64,000 nt of DNA from an uncultured Clostridia bacterium (GTDB lineage Bacteria > Bacillota > Clostridia > TANB77 > CAG-508), in the NCBI GenBank assembly GCA_948777935.1, contig CAQDYY010000006.1:1-64000 (forward strand), given 5' to 3'. This document shows positions 55,709 to 63,828 of this stretch, one piece after another (position 1 is the first letter of the stretch; every line of letters starts with the position of its first letter). Under the pieces are notes generated by a model that saw only the letters and a program-made list of their open reading frames with translations, did not search any database and was not told where the DNA came from. Made by a program: the position numbers and the translations under genes.

Positions 55709-56400
55709 ATGGAGAAATTAAATGTAATATATGAAGACAATCACATAATTGTAGTGCAAAAAATTCCAAATATTCCGTCACAACAAGATAAAACAGGAGA
55801 TATAGACATGTTAACATTGGTAAAACAATATATTAAAGAAAAGTATAACAAGCCAGGAGACGTGTATTTAGGACTAGTACACCGTTTAGATAGACCAGTT
55901 GGTGGAGTTATGGTATTTGCAAGAACATCTAAAGCAGCTGCAAGGCTAAGTGAAGAAGTACGTAGTAAAGTATTTAAAAAGGCATATTTAACAATAGTAG
56001 ATGGAAAATTAGATAAAACAAATGGAACTCTTGAAGATTACCTTATTAAAAATGAAAGAACAAATTTAAGTAAAGTAACAACAAAAGAAAATAAAAATGC
56101 AAAATTTGCAAGCCTAGATTATGAAGTAATAAAATATGATGAAGAGTTAAACTTATCAGTTTTAAAAATCAAGTTACATACAGGAAGACATCATCAAATT
56201 CGTGTTCAATTATCTAGCCGTGGACATAGTATTTACCGGAGACCAAAAATATGGAACAAGAGGAGGACGGAAAACAAATTTGTTTATGGGCATATGAACT
56301 AGGAATTGTTCATCCAGTAACAAAAGAAGAAATGAATTTTAAATGTTTACCACAAAAAATAGGTTCATGGAAAATATTAGAAGATGTAGAAGTATTTTAA
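55709..56400 (+). CDS. RluA-family pseudouridine synthase, with two +1 CGG sites
   Basis: 229 aa when two C bases are skipped. Catalytic VHRLDRPVGGVMVFART carries the Asp in HRLD. LHTGRHHQIRVQLSSRGHSIY continues into GDQKYGTRGG after the first shift, and into GKQICLWAYELGIVHPVTKEE after the second, exactly the RluA C-terminal order. Zero frame stops at 56302; one shift alone stops at 56295. Only the double skip gives the family sequence and stop at 56398. It isomerises uridine in rRNA or tRNA; the target is not determinable. ATG 55709 chosen for position directly after the methyltransferase. Confidence 0.93.
56237..56240 (+). other. +1 CGG site 1, RluA-type gene (TAC-C-GGA)
   Basis: Restores the invariant Gly in GHxIYGDQKYG. 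Confidence 0.93.
56268..56271 (+). other. +1 CGG site 2, RluA-type gene (GGA-C-GGA)
   Basis: Only 31 nt after site 1. Needed to enter the frame with KQICLWAYELGIVHP. The P-site codon is itself GGA. Confidence 0.88.
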
Positions 56401-56540
56401 AAAAGTGCATATATTTATTTTAGAAATGAAGGATTTAACCACGTGGGGACCGCTTAAATGCTGTTAAGGCTTTGCCTGTTACAGCATCAGTGGGAAGGTT
56501 ATAATCCGAAATGTATAAAATAAATATATGCACTTTTTTA
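56398..56540. ncRNA. 25-bp-arm hairpin element sharing the CACGTGGGGACCG core
   Basis: Perfect arms 56398-56422 and 56516-56540; the left arm starts with the TAA stop of the RluA-type gene. The core has CCACGTGGGGACCG, ATGCTGT/ACAGCAT with a GGCTTTGCC apical hairpin, and GTGGGAAG, closed by GGATTTAACC/GGTTATAATCC. Same arrangement as 45492-45635. Confidence 0.55.
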
Positions 56541-56591
56541 AATGTAACATCTATCAGGTTATGTAAATTAGAGGCACTTCATTTAAAGAAA

Positions 56592-57545
56592 TTATATTGA
56601 AGGACAGATGCCACTGTGTTCTTTTTTATCAGTATTAATTACTGCATCATATATTTCTAATTGTTGTATAAACATGTTATCATTTATATGAGTATATAAA
56701 TTTAAATTATTATTGTTCTTTAAAATCTGTCTTACTTCCCAAAGACCAAGACCAGTATTATGCGCTTTAGAAGAAAAGCCTTTTTCAAAAATACGTTCAA
56801 TATCTATATTTTCATTTTTATAAGTATTTTCCACAATAAGCAACTTACGATTTTTGCTTAAATCTTTTCTTAACTCTACATGAACAACCTTTTTGTTACA
56901 TTCAAAAGCAGCCTCAATAGCATTATCTAAAAGGATTCCAAGAACTCTAGAAAATTCGTAAATTTTCATATTAATAGTATTTAAATCTAAAAAAACATCT
57001 ATATAAAAATCAATCCCTAATTTAGAAGATTTATTATATTTAGAAGAGATTATTTGATAAATAGCTGAATTATTAACAACATCAGGATTTAAAGAACAAA
57101 GATTATTTAGCTTTTTAAAATCACCAAATAATTGCGAATAGTAAATTTTTAATCCATCCATATCGTCTTTATCGATATAACCACCAATAGCTTGTACAAT
57201 ATTTCCAAAATCGTGCTTGAAAGCTCTTGTATTATCATATAATTCTTGCAAATGTTGATTATGTGAATTTGCTTGTTTTAAACTATTTGATAACTCATGT
57301 ATTTTGCAAGACTTGTAAACACTATTTAAAAGGGCAAAAAAATAAACAATGCAGAAGAATATAGTAGCAACTAAGAAAATAGATGAAACATTACTTAAAC
57401 AAGTAATAACAAGATGTAATATGATTACAGAAAATACTAAAACAGAATTTGCGATAAATAAAATTTTAGTTTTTTTATCCATAGAATAAACTAAGTTTAA
57501 ATTCGAACTAATAAATTTGCAAAATTTATTATATAAACATTTCAT
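56592..57545 (-). CDS. GHKL-type sensor histidine kinase (AgrC/DcuS-like)
   Basis: 317 aa. Two membrane helices (about 28-50 and 56-75), a coiled coil, a phospho-acceptor region AFKHDFGNIVQAIGGYI with the conserved His, and an ATPase with N box GILLDNAIEAAFE and G box AHNTGLGLWEVRQILK. Typical of the peptide-quorum-sensing AgrC group. No response regulator adjoins, so partner and signal are unknown. Monocistronic. Confidence 0.82.
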   Translation of the reverse strand: MKCLYNKFCKFISSNLNLVYSMDKKTKILFIANSVLVFSVIILHLVITCLSNVSSIFLVATIFFCIVYFFALLNSVYKSCKIHELSNSLKQANSHNQHLQELYDNTRAFKHDFGNIVQAIGGYIDKDDMDGLKIYYSQLFGDFKKLNNLCSLNPDVVNNSAIYQIISSKYNKSSKLGIDFYIDVFLDLNTINMKIYEFSRVLGILLDNAIEAAFECNKKVVHVELRKDLSKNRKLLIVENTYKNENIDIERIFEKGFSSKAHNTGLGLWEVRQILKNNNNLNLYTHINDNMFIQQLEIYDAVINTDKKEHSGICPSI

Positions 57546-57769
57546 ATTGAAAAACCTCCAATTTTTTTTATCATATGTAACTTATAGAAAAGGAATTAAT
57601 ATACAAAAATGTAAAAAAATTCCAAAACGTTTATTAATATAACGCAAAATTTGTAGAAAGTCAATAGAAAATGACAAAAAATGTAAAATAAAAAATAATT
57701 TTATAGCAGTATAGTAAAATTAGAATAAATATGCTATACTAATAATATCAAAAAGGAGAGTGATTAAAA

Positions 57770-58045
57770 ATGATGCATACACTTTGCAAATATGCAGATG
57801 AAACAGAATTGGTTGTTTCTGATATTATAAAAAATGAAAACGGAGAGGAAACAATAAGAGTCATTTTTGAAAGACCAATGGAATATGGATTTGATACGAT
57901 AATATTTGAACTTCCAAGTTATAGAATTATCACAAAAGATGGGAAGTATACTGACGAAGAAATAGAGATATTTAAAACAGTTGTAGAACGTAGTGCCCCC
58001 CATTTTTATAGAATAGCGCGAGAGGGAGGAATGGAAAGTGCCTAA
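57770..58045 (+). CDS. hypothetical protein, 91 aa
   Basis: ATG 57770 (a second ATG follows directly) behind AAAGGAGAG; a TATACT-type -10 lies upstream near 57733. Small, acidic and soluble, with IRVIFERPMEYGFDTIIFELPSY in two parts. No family recognised. Confidence 0.6.
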   Translation: MMHTLCKYADETELVVSDIIKNENGEETIRVIFERPMEYGFDTIIFELPSYRIITKDGKYTDEEIEIFKTVVERSAPHFYRIAREGGMESA

Positions 58046-58126
58046 TATATTTGAAACTTCTTATATTATCAAAATGGAAAGAATATTTTAAAAACCAAGA
58101 AGTAAGATTCTATTGCTAAAATTAGT

Positions 58127-58164
58127 AAAATATCTATGTAAAATAATTTGCATAGATATTTTTT
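58127..58164 (+). terminator. Rho-independent terminator
   Basis: AAAATATCTATG / CATAGATATTTT stem and T run. Confidence 0.75.
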
Positions 58165-58218
58165 CATATTATATATAGCTTCCTCATAATATTTAAGTAA
58201 ATAAAGGGGGATTTTTAA

Positions 58219-59043
58219 ATGAAGCGTGTAATAAAAGCAATTGTATGTGTGTGTATTATAGTATTTGTAACTTGCATAGGCGTAGTAGGAATAAAACAAA
58301 AAGAAAATAAAATAGAGCAAAATGCTATTACAACATCAGCTACAATGAATTTAAGCAACAAAAAAATAGGTTGGGGAATTAAAAGGGCTGATAACCATAC
58401 ACAGCCAGATTTAGGAAGTAAAAACAAAGAAATAATGGATAAATATAAAGGAATTGCTATGGGAAATGAGAATGATAAATATGTTTATCTAACATTTGAT
58501 GAAGGGTATGAAGCAGGATATACACCAAGAATTTTGCAAGTTTTAAAAGATAACAATGTAAAAGCATGTTTCTTTTTAACAGCACATTTTGTAAATACAG
58601 AAGAAGGCTTAGTAAAACAAATGATACAAGAGGGGCATACAATAGGAAACCATACAGTAAACCATAAAAGTATGCCAGATTTAACAGATGAAAAAGTAAA
58701 ATCTGAAGTAATGGATTTACATACAGCAGTATACCAAAAATTTGGTTATGAAATGAAATATATAAGACCACCTAAAGGAGAATTTAGTGAGAGGACAATT
58801 AGTATAACAAACAGTTTAGGGTATACCAGTGCTATGTGGAGTTTAGCTTATGATGATTGGGATGAAAACAAGCAAGACAGGGAGGAATATGCAAAAAAGA
58901 AGATATTAGATAATATTCATCCAGGAGCAGTAATTTTACTACATGGAAACTCTAAAGATAATACAAATGTGTTAGACTATGTAATTAAAGAAATAAAAAA
59001 TATGGGATATGAATTTAAAACATTAGACGAATTTGCAAGATAA
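58219..59043 (+). CDS. polysaccharide deacetylase, PdaA-like (delta-lactam forming)
   Basis: 274 aa. N-terminal membrane/signal helix (IVCVCIIVFVTCIGVVGI). NodB domain with YLTFDEGYEAGYT (the usual D-D is D-E), the metal-binding HTIGNHTVNHKSM, RPPKGEFSERT and LLHGNSKDN. The GMGNE/KYKG region before it resembles PdaA of B. subtilis, which deacetylates muramic acid to make spore-cortex delta-lactam. The DEG variant is characteristic of PdaA. Fits a sporulation role. Confidence 0.85.
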   Translation: MKRVIKAIVCVCIIVFVTCIGVVGIKQKENKIEQNAITTSATMNLSNKKIGWGIKRADNHTQPDLGSKNKEIMDKYKGIAMGNENDKYVYLTFDEGYEAGYTPRILQVLKDNNVKACFFLTAHFVNTEEGLVKQMIQEGHTIGNHTVNHKSMPDLTDEKVKSEVMDLHTAVYQKFGYEMKYIRPPKGEFSERTISITNSLGYTSAMWSLAYDDWDENKQDREEYAKKKILDNIHPGAVILLHGNSKDNTNVLDYVIKEIKNMGYEFKTLDEFAR

Positions 59044-59154
59044 AAAATAAAGAGAAAATCAGTATTGACAAAATTATGTAAATAAAATATAATATAATAT
59101 TTAATGTTACAATAAACAAGTATAAAAAACCAACCACAATTAAGGAGGAATAAT

Positions 59155-59589
59155 ATGAAATTTGATGAATTAAAACAGAAAGTTTTAGTTGCTTGCGATA
59201 TTATGAATAATAATCAACTAAGAACTATCCAACGTATAATAACTGAAGAAGAAATAAAGAGGGAAGAGTTTTGTAAAAATATGGTGAGAGATGTAAAAGA
59301 CATGTTAAATAGAAATATAGTAGATTGTGTTTATTTGCATGATAGGTACTTTAACGACTTTGTTAAGCGGTGCAAAGCTAGTCGCTCTATATTAGTACAT
59401 CCAGATTATGGAATGGGTATGTTAGAGTATTTTAAGAAGAATCATATTATTGCATACCAAGGTCAAAATTGGCTATTAGAGTATCGAGAAGAATTTACTA
59501 AAATAATTCATGCAGAGAGTATATATTATAATGAAGAATTATATGAAGTTCATTTCCAAATAAGCAAAGCAAAAATAACAGAGTTGTAG
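59155..59589 (+). CDS. hypothetical protein, 144 aa
   Basis: ATG 59155 behind AAGGAGGAA. Soluble; mixed alpha/beta by inspection. Codon 72 is in-frame CGG (59368-59370) followed by TGC; skipping the C would give a stop after 7 codons. Base use (CAG, AAG, CGC, GTG) differs a little from its neighbours. No family recognised. It interrupts a run of sporulation genes. Confidence 0.6.
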   Translation: MKFDELKQKVLVACDIMNNNQLRTIQRIITEEEIKREEFCKNMVRDVKDMLNRNIVDCVYLHDRYFNDFVKRCKASRSILVHPDYGMGMLEYFKKNHIIAYQGQNWLLEYREEFTKIIHAESIYYNEELYEVHFQISKAKITEL

Positions 59590-59792
59590 AACACATAGGG
59601 GGTCTAATTTAGATCCTTTATTTTTATGTGATATGAAAATTATACTTCCCTATCATATAAGGCTCAATTATAAATGCAATTAACTTATTTTTATACAAAT
59701 GTAATAAATTTATTATTAAGACATAAAATTAATATGAAATATATGTATATAAGCTAATATGTAATATAAAACATTATGAAAGGAAGGGAAAA

Positions 59793-60089
59793 ATGAAACA
59801 TATAAAAAATAGTAAAAGAACAAAAATGCTAAGTAGAATGTTAGAGTTACCAGAAGAAGTAGTAACAAATAAACCAAAACTTACACTTGTTGGATTTGGT
59901 GAACTTCTTATAGAAAATTACAAAGCAATACTAGAATATGAAGACTTTTACATAAAAATCAATACACATATTGGAGCAATAAATATTAATGGATTTAACT
60001 TACACTTAAAAGAAATGACAGGTGATGACATTATAGTATTAGGCAGTATTGATAGTATAGATTTTGAAAGTATAACAGATGAAACCTAG
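59793..60089 (+). CDS. yqfC: sporulation protein YqfC (YabP family)
   Basis: 98 aa. LELPEEVVTNKPKLTLVGFGELLIENYKAIL, split over residues about 18-48, is the YqfC/YabP family pattern. SigE-regulated in Bacillus, needed for sporulation through an unclear step. It precedes yqfD by 17 nt, the conserved pair. Confidence 0.9.
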   Translation: MKHIKNSKRTKMLSRMLELPEEVVTNKPKLTLVGFGELLIENYKAILEYEDFYIKINTHIGAININGFNLHLKEMTGDDIIVLGSIDSIDFESITDET

Positions 60090-60106
60090 AGAAGGGAGAA
60101 AAGCAA

Positions 60107-61292
60107 GTGTTTTTTAAGATAATAATGTATTACATATTAGGATATGCAACTATAAGTGTAGAAGGGTATTTTATAGAAAGATTTATTAATATTTGTATTA
60201 GTAAAAATATACTTTTATGGAATATGAAAAGAAAAAAATCCAGTTTTTTATTTGCAAATATTGCAATAAAAGATTTCAAAAAAATAAGGCAAATTGCCAA
60301 AACCACAAAATGTCATGTCAAAATAGAAAAAAAGAAAGGGCTACCATTTATATTACATAAATACAAAAAAAGAAAAATTTTTGTAGGATTATTAATTGCA
60401 ATTACATTAATCATTTTTGGACTATCAAACTTTATATGGAATATAGAAATTACGGGTGAAAATAGCATTTCTAAAGAAGAATTACTAAACGAATTAAATG
60501 AGTATGGATTAAAGACAGGAATATTAAAAACAAAGGTAAACACAAAAGAAATTATTAACAATATTAGGTTAAACAGAGATGATATAGCTTGGATAGGAAT
60601 GAAAATAAAAGGAACAAACATTATTGTAGAAATAGTAGAAGCAGATAAGAAACCAGATATTATTGATGAAAATGAATATTGTAATATTGTTTCAAATAAA
60701 GAAGGAATAATTACAAAAATAAACGTGCAAAACGGCACTGCCCTAGTAAAAGTAGGGGATATTGTAACAAAACGGTAACACAATTGTAGGCGGATGGCTT
60801 GAAGGAAAATACACAGGAACAAGATATGTACATGCAAAAGCTGAAATAGAAGCAAAAGTATGGTACACTAAAAAAGAAAAAATGAGTTTGCATGGGGAAA
60901 CAAAAAAAGAAACAGGGAAAGAAAAAGCAAACTATGAAATTAATATTAATAATTTCAAAATAAATTTACCGAAAGGGGTTCCATATTTTCAAAATTATGA
61001 TACAATAAGTGAGAGAAAAAAATTAAAAATATTTTCAAACTTCTATTTCCCTATAGAATTTGCAAAAACAACATATAAAGAATTAGAAAAAACAAGTGTA
61101 ACCTATACGGAAGAAGAGGCTAAGAGTATATTAATAAAAAAACTAGAAAAAGAATTAAAAGAACAAATACAAGATGAAGAAAAAATTGTAAATACACAAA
61201 TTAATTCTAAACTAGAAGGGGAAAATTTAGAAGTAGAATTAATATATGAAGTACTTGAAAATATAGGCACAAACGAAAAAATATTGTTTTGA
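60107..61292 (+). CDS. yqfD: sporulation protein YqfD, with +1 CGG site
   Basis: 394 aa after one C is skipped. Starts GTG 60107 behind AGAAGGGAG. YISVEG-like GYATISVEGYFIERFIN opens the family; a membrane helix (IFVGLLIAITLIIFGLSNFIW) is followed by ITGENSISKEELLNEL. The shift occurs at VGDIVTK-C-GNTIVGGWLEGKYTGTRYVHA, the typical YqfD continuation V..GDxLxxGxxEG. Zero frame is AAA CGG TAA, an immediate stop. Both halves otherwise have no start for independent translation. Confidence 0.92.
60773..60776 (+). other. +1 CGG site, yqfD (AAA-C-GGT)
   Basis: The next zero-frame codon after CGG is TAA, so decoding CGG normally would end translation one residue later. Confidence 0.9.
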
Positions 61293-61306
61293 AAGGATGA
61301 TGAAAC

Positions 61307-62515
61307 ATGGCAGAAAGAGGGCTACGAGTATTAGAACAAGATAAAACTTTCTTTGGAAAGATAACAAATACTATTACAAAACTATTAATTCCAACAAAGG
61401 TAGGAATTAATGGAATGTTAATACATGCAAAAAGAAACAACATGCTAAAAGCGTTTGAAAATTATACAAATGAAGAAAACCATGATGAAACTAACAAACA
61501 AGAGGTACTATCAAAAAAATATGAAGATATGTTTGCTCTATATTTAGAATCAATAGATAAATATATTATGGATTCTATATATAAAAAAGTAAAAAATGAT
61601 ACAGCAACACCATTTGAAAGAAATGCTTTATCAAAATATTATACAGTGGTACATTTAAAAGAAACACAGTACATGGAATACAAATATAGAAAACAAAAAT
61701 ATTTACTAGAATTAGATTATGAAAGTATACAAACACAAAATAAAGAAAAATTATTAAAACGTTATGAAGTTTTCTATGTAAATAAAATGGAAACACTATA
61801 TAAAGGAATTTTAAAAAATTATTCTATACAACTAGCAGACCAAGTTGCAACAAAAGAAAGAAAAAATGAAATATATGAAAATATATTTCAAACATTAGAA
61901 GAATACATTGTAGAAATATTACCATTAAAAATGAAAATCGATAAAAACGACACATACAAAGAAATAACTAGCGAATATGATAAATTTAGTACATTCCTTG
62001 CAGGCAAACTAGATGAAAAAGATATAATAGAAAAGAAACTAATATTATTAGGAATTAGTAGAAGTTTATTTACACATAGTTTACCACTAATTGTAGCAGA
62101 ACAATGTTATATTAAATTATTAAAAGATACAAGAAATCTAATTGTAAACGAAGAAATAGAAAAAAAGAAAAATGCAAATTACGAAATGTTAATCAAATTA
62201 ATAGAAGATTACAATGTTCGTTTATTATCTACTAAAATTTATTGGGACAAACCTGCAAAAAGAGAAGAATACAAAAAATTCTGGGAACAGTATAAACAAA
62301 TTAGCAAATTAAAAGACACAGACCAAGAAGAATATGTAAAACAAAAAGAAATACTATTTATAAAAAATGATTTAAAAGCAGTTAGTACAAATGCAGTAAA
62401 ATATGAAAAGATTATAAAATTCTATAAACAAAAACTAGTAGAAATGGGAGAAATGAAGAACTTAAAAAATTCTTATAAAACCCTACAACAAAGATGCATA
62501 AAAAAAGCAGTGTAA
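61307..62515 (+). CDS. large helical hypothetical protein, 402 aa
   Basis: ATG 61307 behind AAAGGATGATGAA, 14 nt after yqfD. Highly charged, almost entirely helical by pattern, with no membrane segment. Lys/Glu-rich repeats suggest coiled coils. No family recognised. Position between yqfD and ybeY is usually taken by phoH, which it does not resemble (no Walker motifs). Confidence 0.7.
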   Translation: MAERGLRVLEQDKTFFGKITNTITKLLIPTKVGINGMLIHAKRNNMLKAFENYTNEENHDETNKQEVLSKKYEDMFALYLESIDKYIMDSIYKKVKNDTATPFERNALSKYYTVVHLKETQYMEYKYRKQKYLLELDYESIQTQNKEKLLKRYEVFYVNKMETLYKGILKNYSIQLADQVATKERKNEIYENIFQTLEEYIVEILPLKMKIDKNDTYKEITSEYDKFSTFLAGKLDEKDIIEKKLILLGISRSLFTHSLPLIVAEQCYIKLLKDTRNLIVNEEIEKKKNANYEMLIKLIEDYNVRLLSTKIYWDKPAKREEYKKFWEQYKQISKLKDTDQEEYVKQKEILFIKNDLKAVSTNAVKYEKIIKFYKQKLVEMGEMKNLKNSYKTLQQRCIKKAV

Positions 62516-62536
62516 ATGTGCTATGGGAGAAGAATT

Positions 62537-63010
62537 ATGGTACAAATCGAATATTTAGATATTGAAGAACAAAAAGAATATGAAGAACTAATAAAAAAAG
62601 TGGTAAAACAATGTTTTATAGAAGAAAAGCTAGAAAATACAAACTTATATATAGCTATCACTTTAACCAATCCAAAAAATATACAAAAATTAAATAGAGA
62701 ATACAGAAATATAGACAAAGAAACTGATGTATTATCATTTCCAATGTTCGAAAAAGAAGAAATAAAAAAAATAATCTCACAAAAAGAACATATTGTAGAA
62801 GATACTCTAGGAGATATTGTAATTTCTATAAAAAGAGTAGAAGAACAAGCAAATGAATACGGACATAGTTTTGAAAGAGAATTAGCATATATGATAGTTC
62901 ATGGTTTTTATCACTTAATGGGATATGACCATATAGAAGAAAAAGATAAATTAGAAATGAGACCAAAGGAAGAGAAAATATTACAAGATTTAAATATAAC
63001 AAGAATATAG
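62537..63010 (+). CDS. ybeY: endoribonuclease YbeY (rRNA maturation)
   Basis: 157 aa from ATG 62537 (GGGAGA upstream; an ATG at 62516 lacks a site). The zinc motif HxxxHxxxxxH is present as HGFYHLMGYDH, and DVLSFPMF and LGDIVIS are conserved. It processes 16S rRNA 3' ends. Family order yqfC-yqfD-X-ybeY-dgkA is kept. Confidence 0.95.
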   Translation: MVQIEYLDIEEQKEYEELIKKVVKQCFIEEKLENTNLYIAITLTNPKNIQKLNREYRNIDKETDVLSFPMFEKEEIKKIISQKEHIVEDTLGDIVISIKRVEEQANEYGHSFERELAYMIVHGFYHLMGYDHIEEKDKLEMRPKEEKILQDLNITRI

Positions 63011-63023
63011 ATAGGTGGGTAAA

Positions 63024-63815
63024 ATGAAAAAAGAAGAGCAGCATAAAATGAAAAATGGTAATTTTTTAGATGCATGTCAAAACGCACTAAATGGTATTAT
63101 TTATGCTATAACAACACAAAGTAATATAAAAAAACAATTAGTAATAGCAGTTATAGTTATGTTAGTTAGCTTATTTTTTGATTTATCTAAAGCAGAATTT
63201 TTATGCTTAATGTTTACAGTAATACTAATTATTGTTGCAGAAATGGTAAATACAGCAATCGAAACAGTAGTAGATTTATATACAGACCTATACCATCCAA
63301 AAGCAAAAATTGCAAAAGATGTAGCAGCAGGAGCAGTAGTAATTACAGCAATAAATGCCATTATAGTAGCATACTTTCTATTTTTTGAAAAAATCAGTAC
63401 AATAGGATTAAAAATGGTAGATGAAATAGCAAATTCACCAGTGCATTTAGCATTTGTAGCAGTATTGTTAACTGTAATTATAATAGTTAGTATAAAAGCT
63501 ATGGCAACAAAAGAACACAAAGTTATAAAAAAAGGTTTCATGCCAAGTGGTCAAACAGCAGTAGCATTTGCTGCCTTAACAATTGTATGGCTTACAACAA
63601 GAAATGTAGTTATTTTTACATTATCATTAGTACTTGCAATATTAGTTGCAATTAATAGATATCAAGCAAAAACTCATACAAAAACAGAAATTATAATAGG
63701 AGCTTGTATAGGAGTATTAGTAGTTATACTTTTATATGGAATAGCAATATTATATTTGCATATAACATCTATTAGTTCTATTTCAGAAATTTTTAATGGT
63801 TTAACTATAAAGTAA
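63024..63815 (+). CDS. diacylglycerol/undecaprenol kinase fused to a PAP2-type phosphatase
   Basis: 263 aa from ATG 63024. Residues 1-115 are DgkA-like: FLDACQNALNGIIYAI, then AEMVNTAIETVVDLYTD with the catalytic Glu and Asn. Residues 130-260 form a PAP2-like half: KGFMPSGQTAVAFAAL and SLVLAILVAINRYQAKTHTKTEI. Opposing activities (phosphorylating and dephosphorylating the lipid carrier) in one membrane protein would let it balance undecaprenyl phosphate. Catalytic capacity of the PAP2 part is unproven. Confidence 0.85.
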   Translation: MKKEEQHKMKNGNFLDACQNALNGIIYAITTQSNIKKQLVIAVIVMLVSLFFDLSKAEFLCLMFTVILIIVAEMVNTAIETVVDLYTDLYHPKAKIAKDVAAGAVVITAINAIIVAYFLFFEKISTIGLKMVDEIANSPVHLAFVAVLLTVIIIVSIKAMATKEHKVIKKGFMPSGQTAVAFAALTIVWLTTRNVVIFTLSLVLAILVAINRYQAKTHTKTEIIIGACIGVLVVILLYGIAILYLHITSISSISEIFNGLTIK

Positions 63816-63828
63816 AGGAGAAATTAAA

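Noticed and set aside
2660..60776. Sequencing or assembly error
   Set aside because: Errors cluster in homopolymers and would not always be a C, nor always precede GGN at codon phase. Many identical GGA contexts show no insertion. Cannot be fully excluded without reads.
2660..60776. CGGN read as a four-base arginine codon
   Set aside because: At hpt, ftsA, the first RluA-type site, the PBP PASTA repeat, bofA and aspS site 2 the conserved residue is Gly. Only aspS site 1, where the paralogue has Arg, is neutral.
2660..60776. Classical slippery-site +1 frameshifting by P-site tRNA re-pairing
   Set aside because: P-site codons are unrelated, and most cannot re-pair in the +1 frame (for example ATG to TGC).
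2459..61292. The eleven broken genes as independent pseudogenes
   Set aside because: Pseudogenes accumulate varied lesions. Here every lesion is one inserted C before a Gly codon, motifs elsewhere are intact, and essential genes (ftsA, murA) are among them.
11521..62870. Other CGG occurrences in genes (such as TAC GGA, AAC GGA, ACG GGA, GCG GAA)
   Set aside because: These straddle codon boundaries in intact frames and are ordinary codons.
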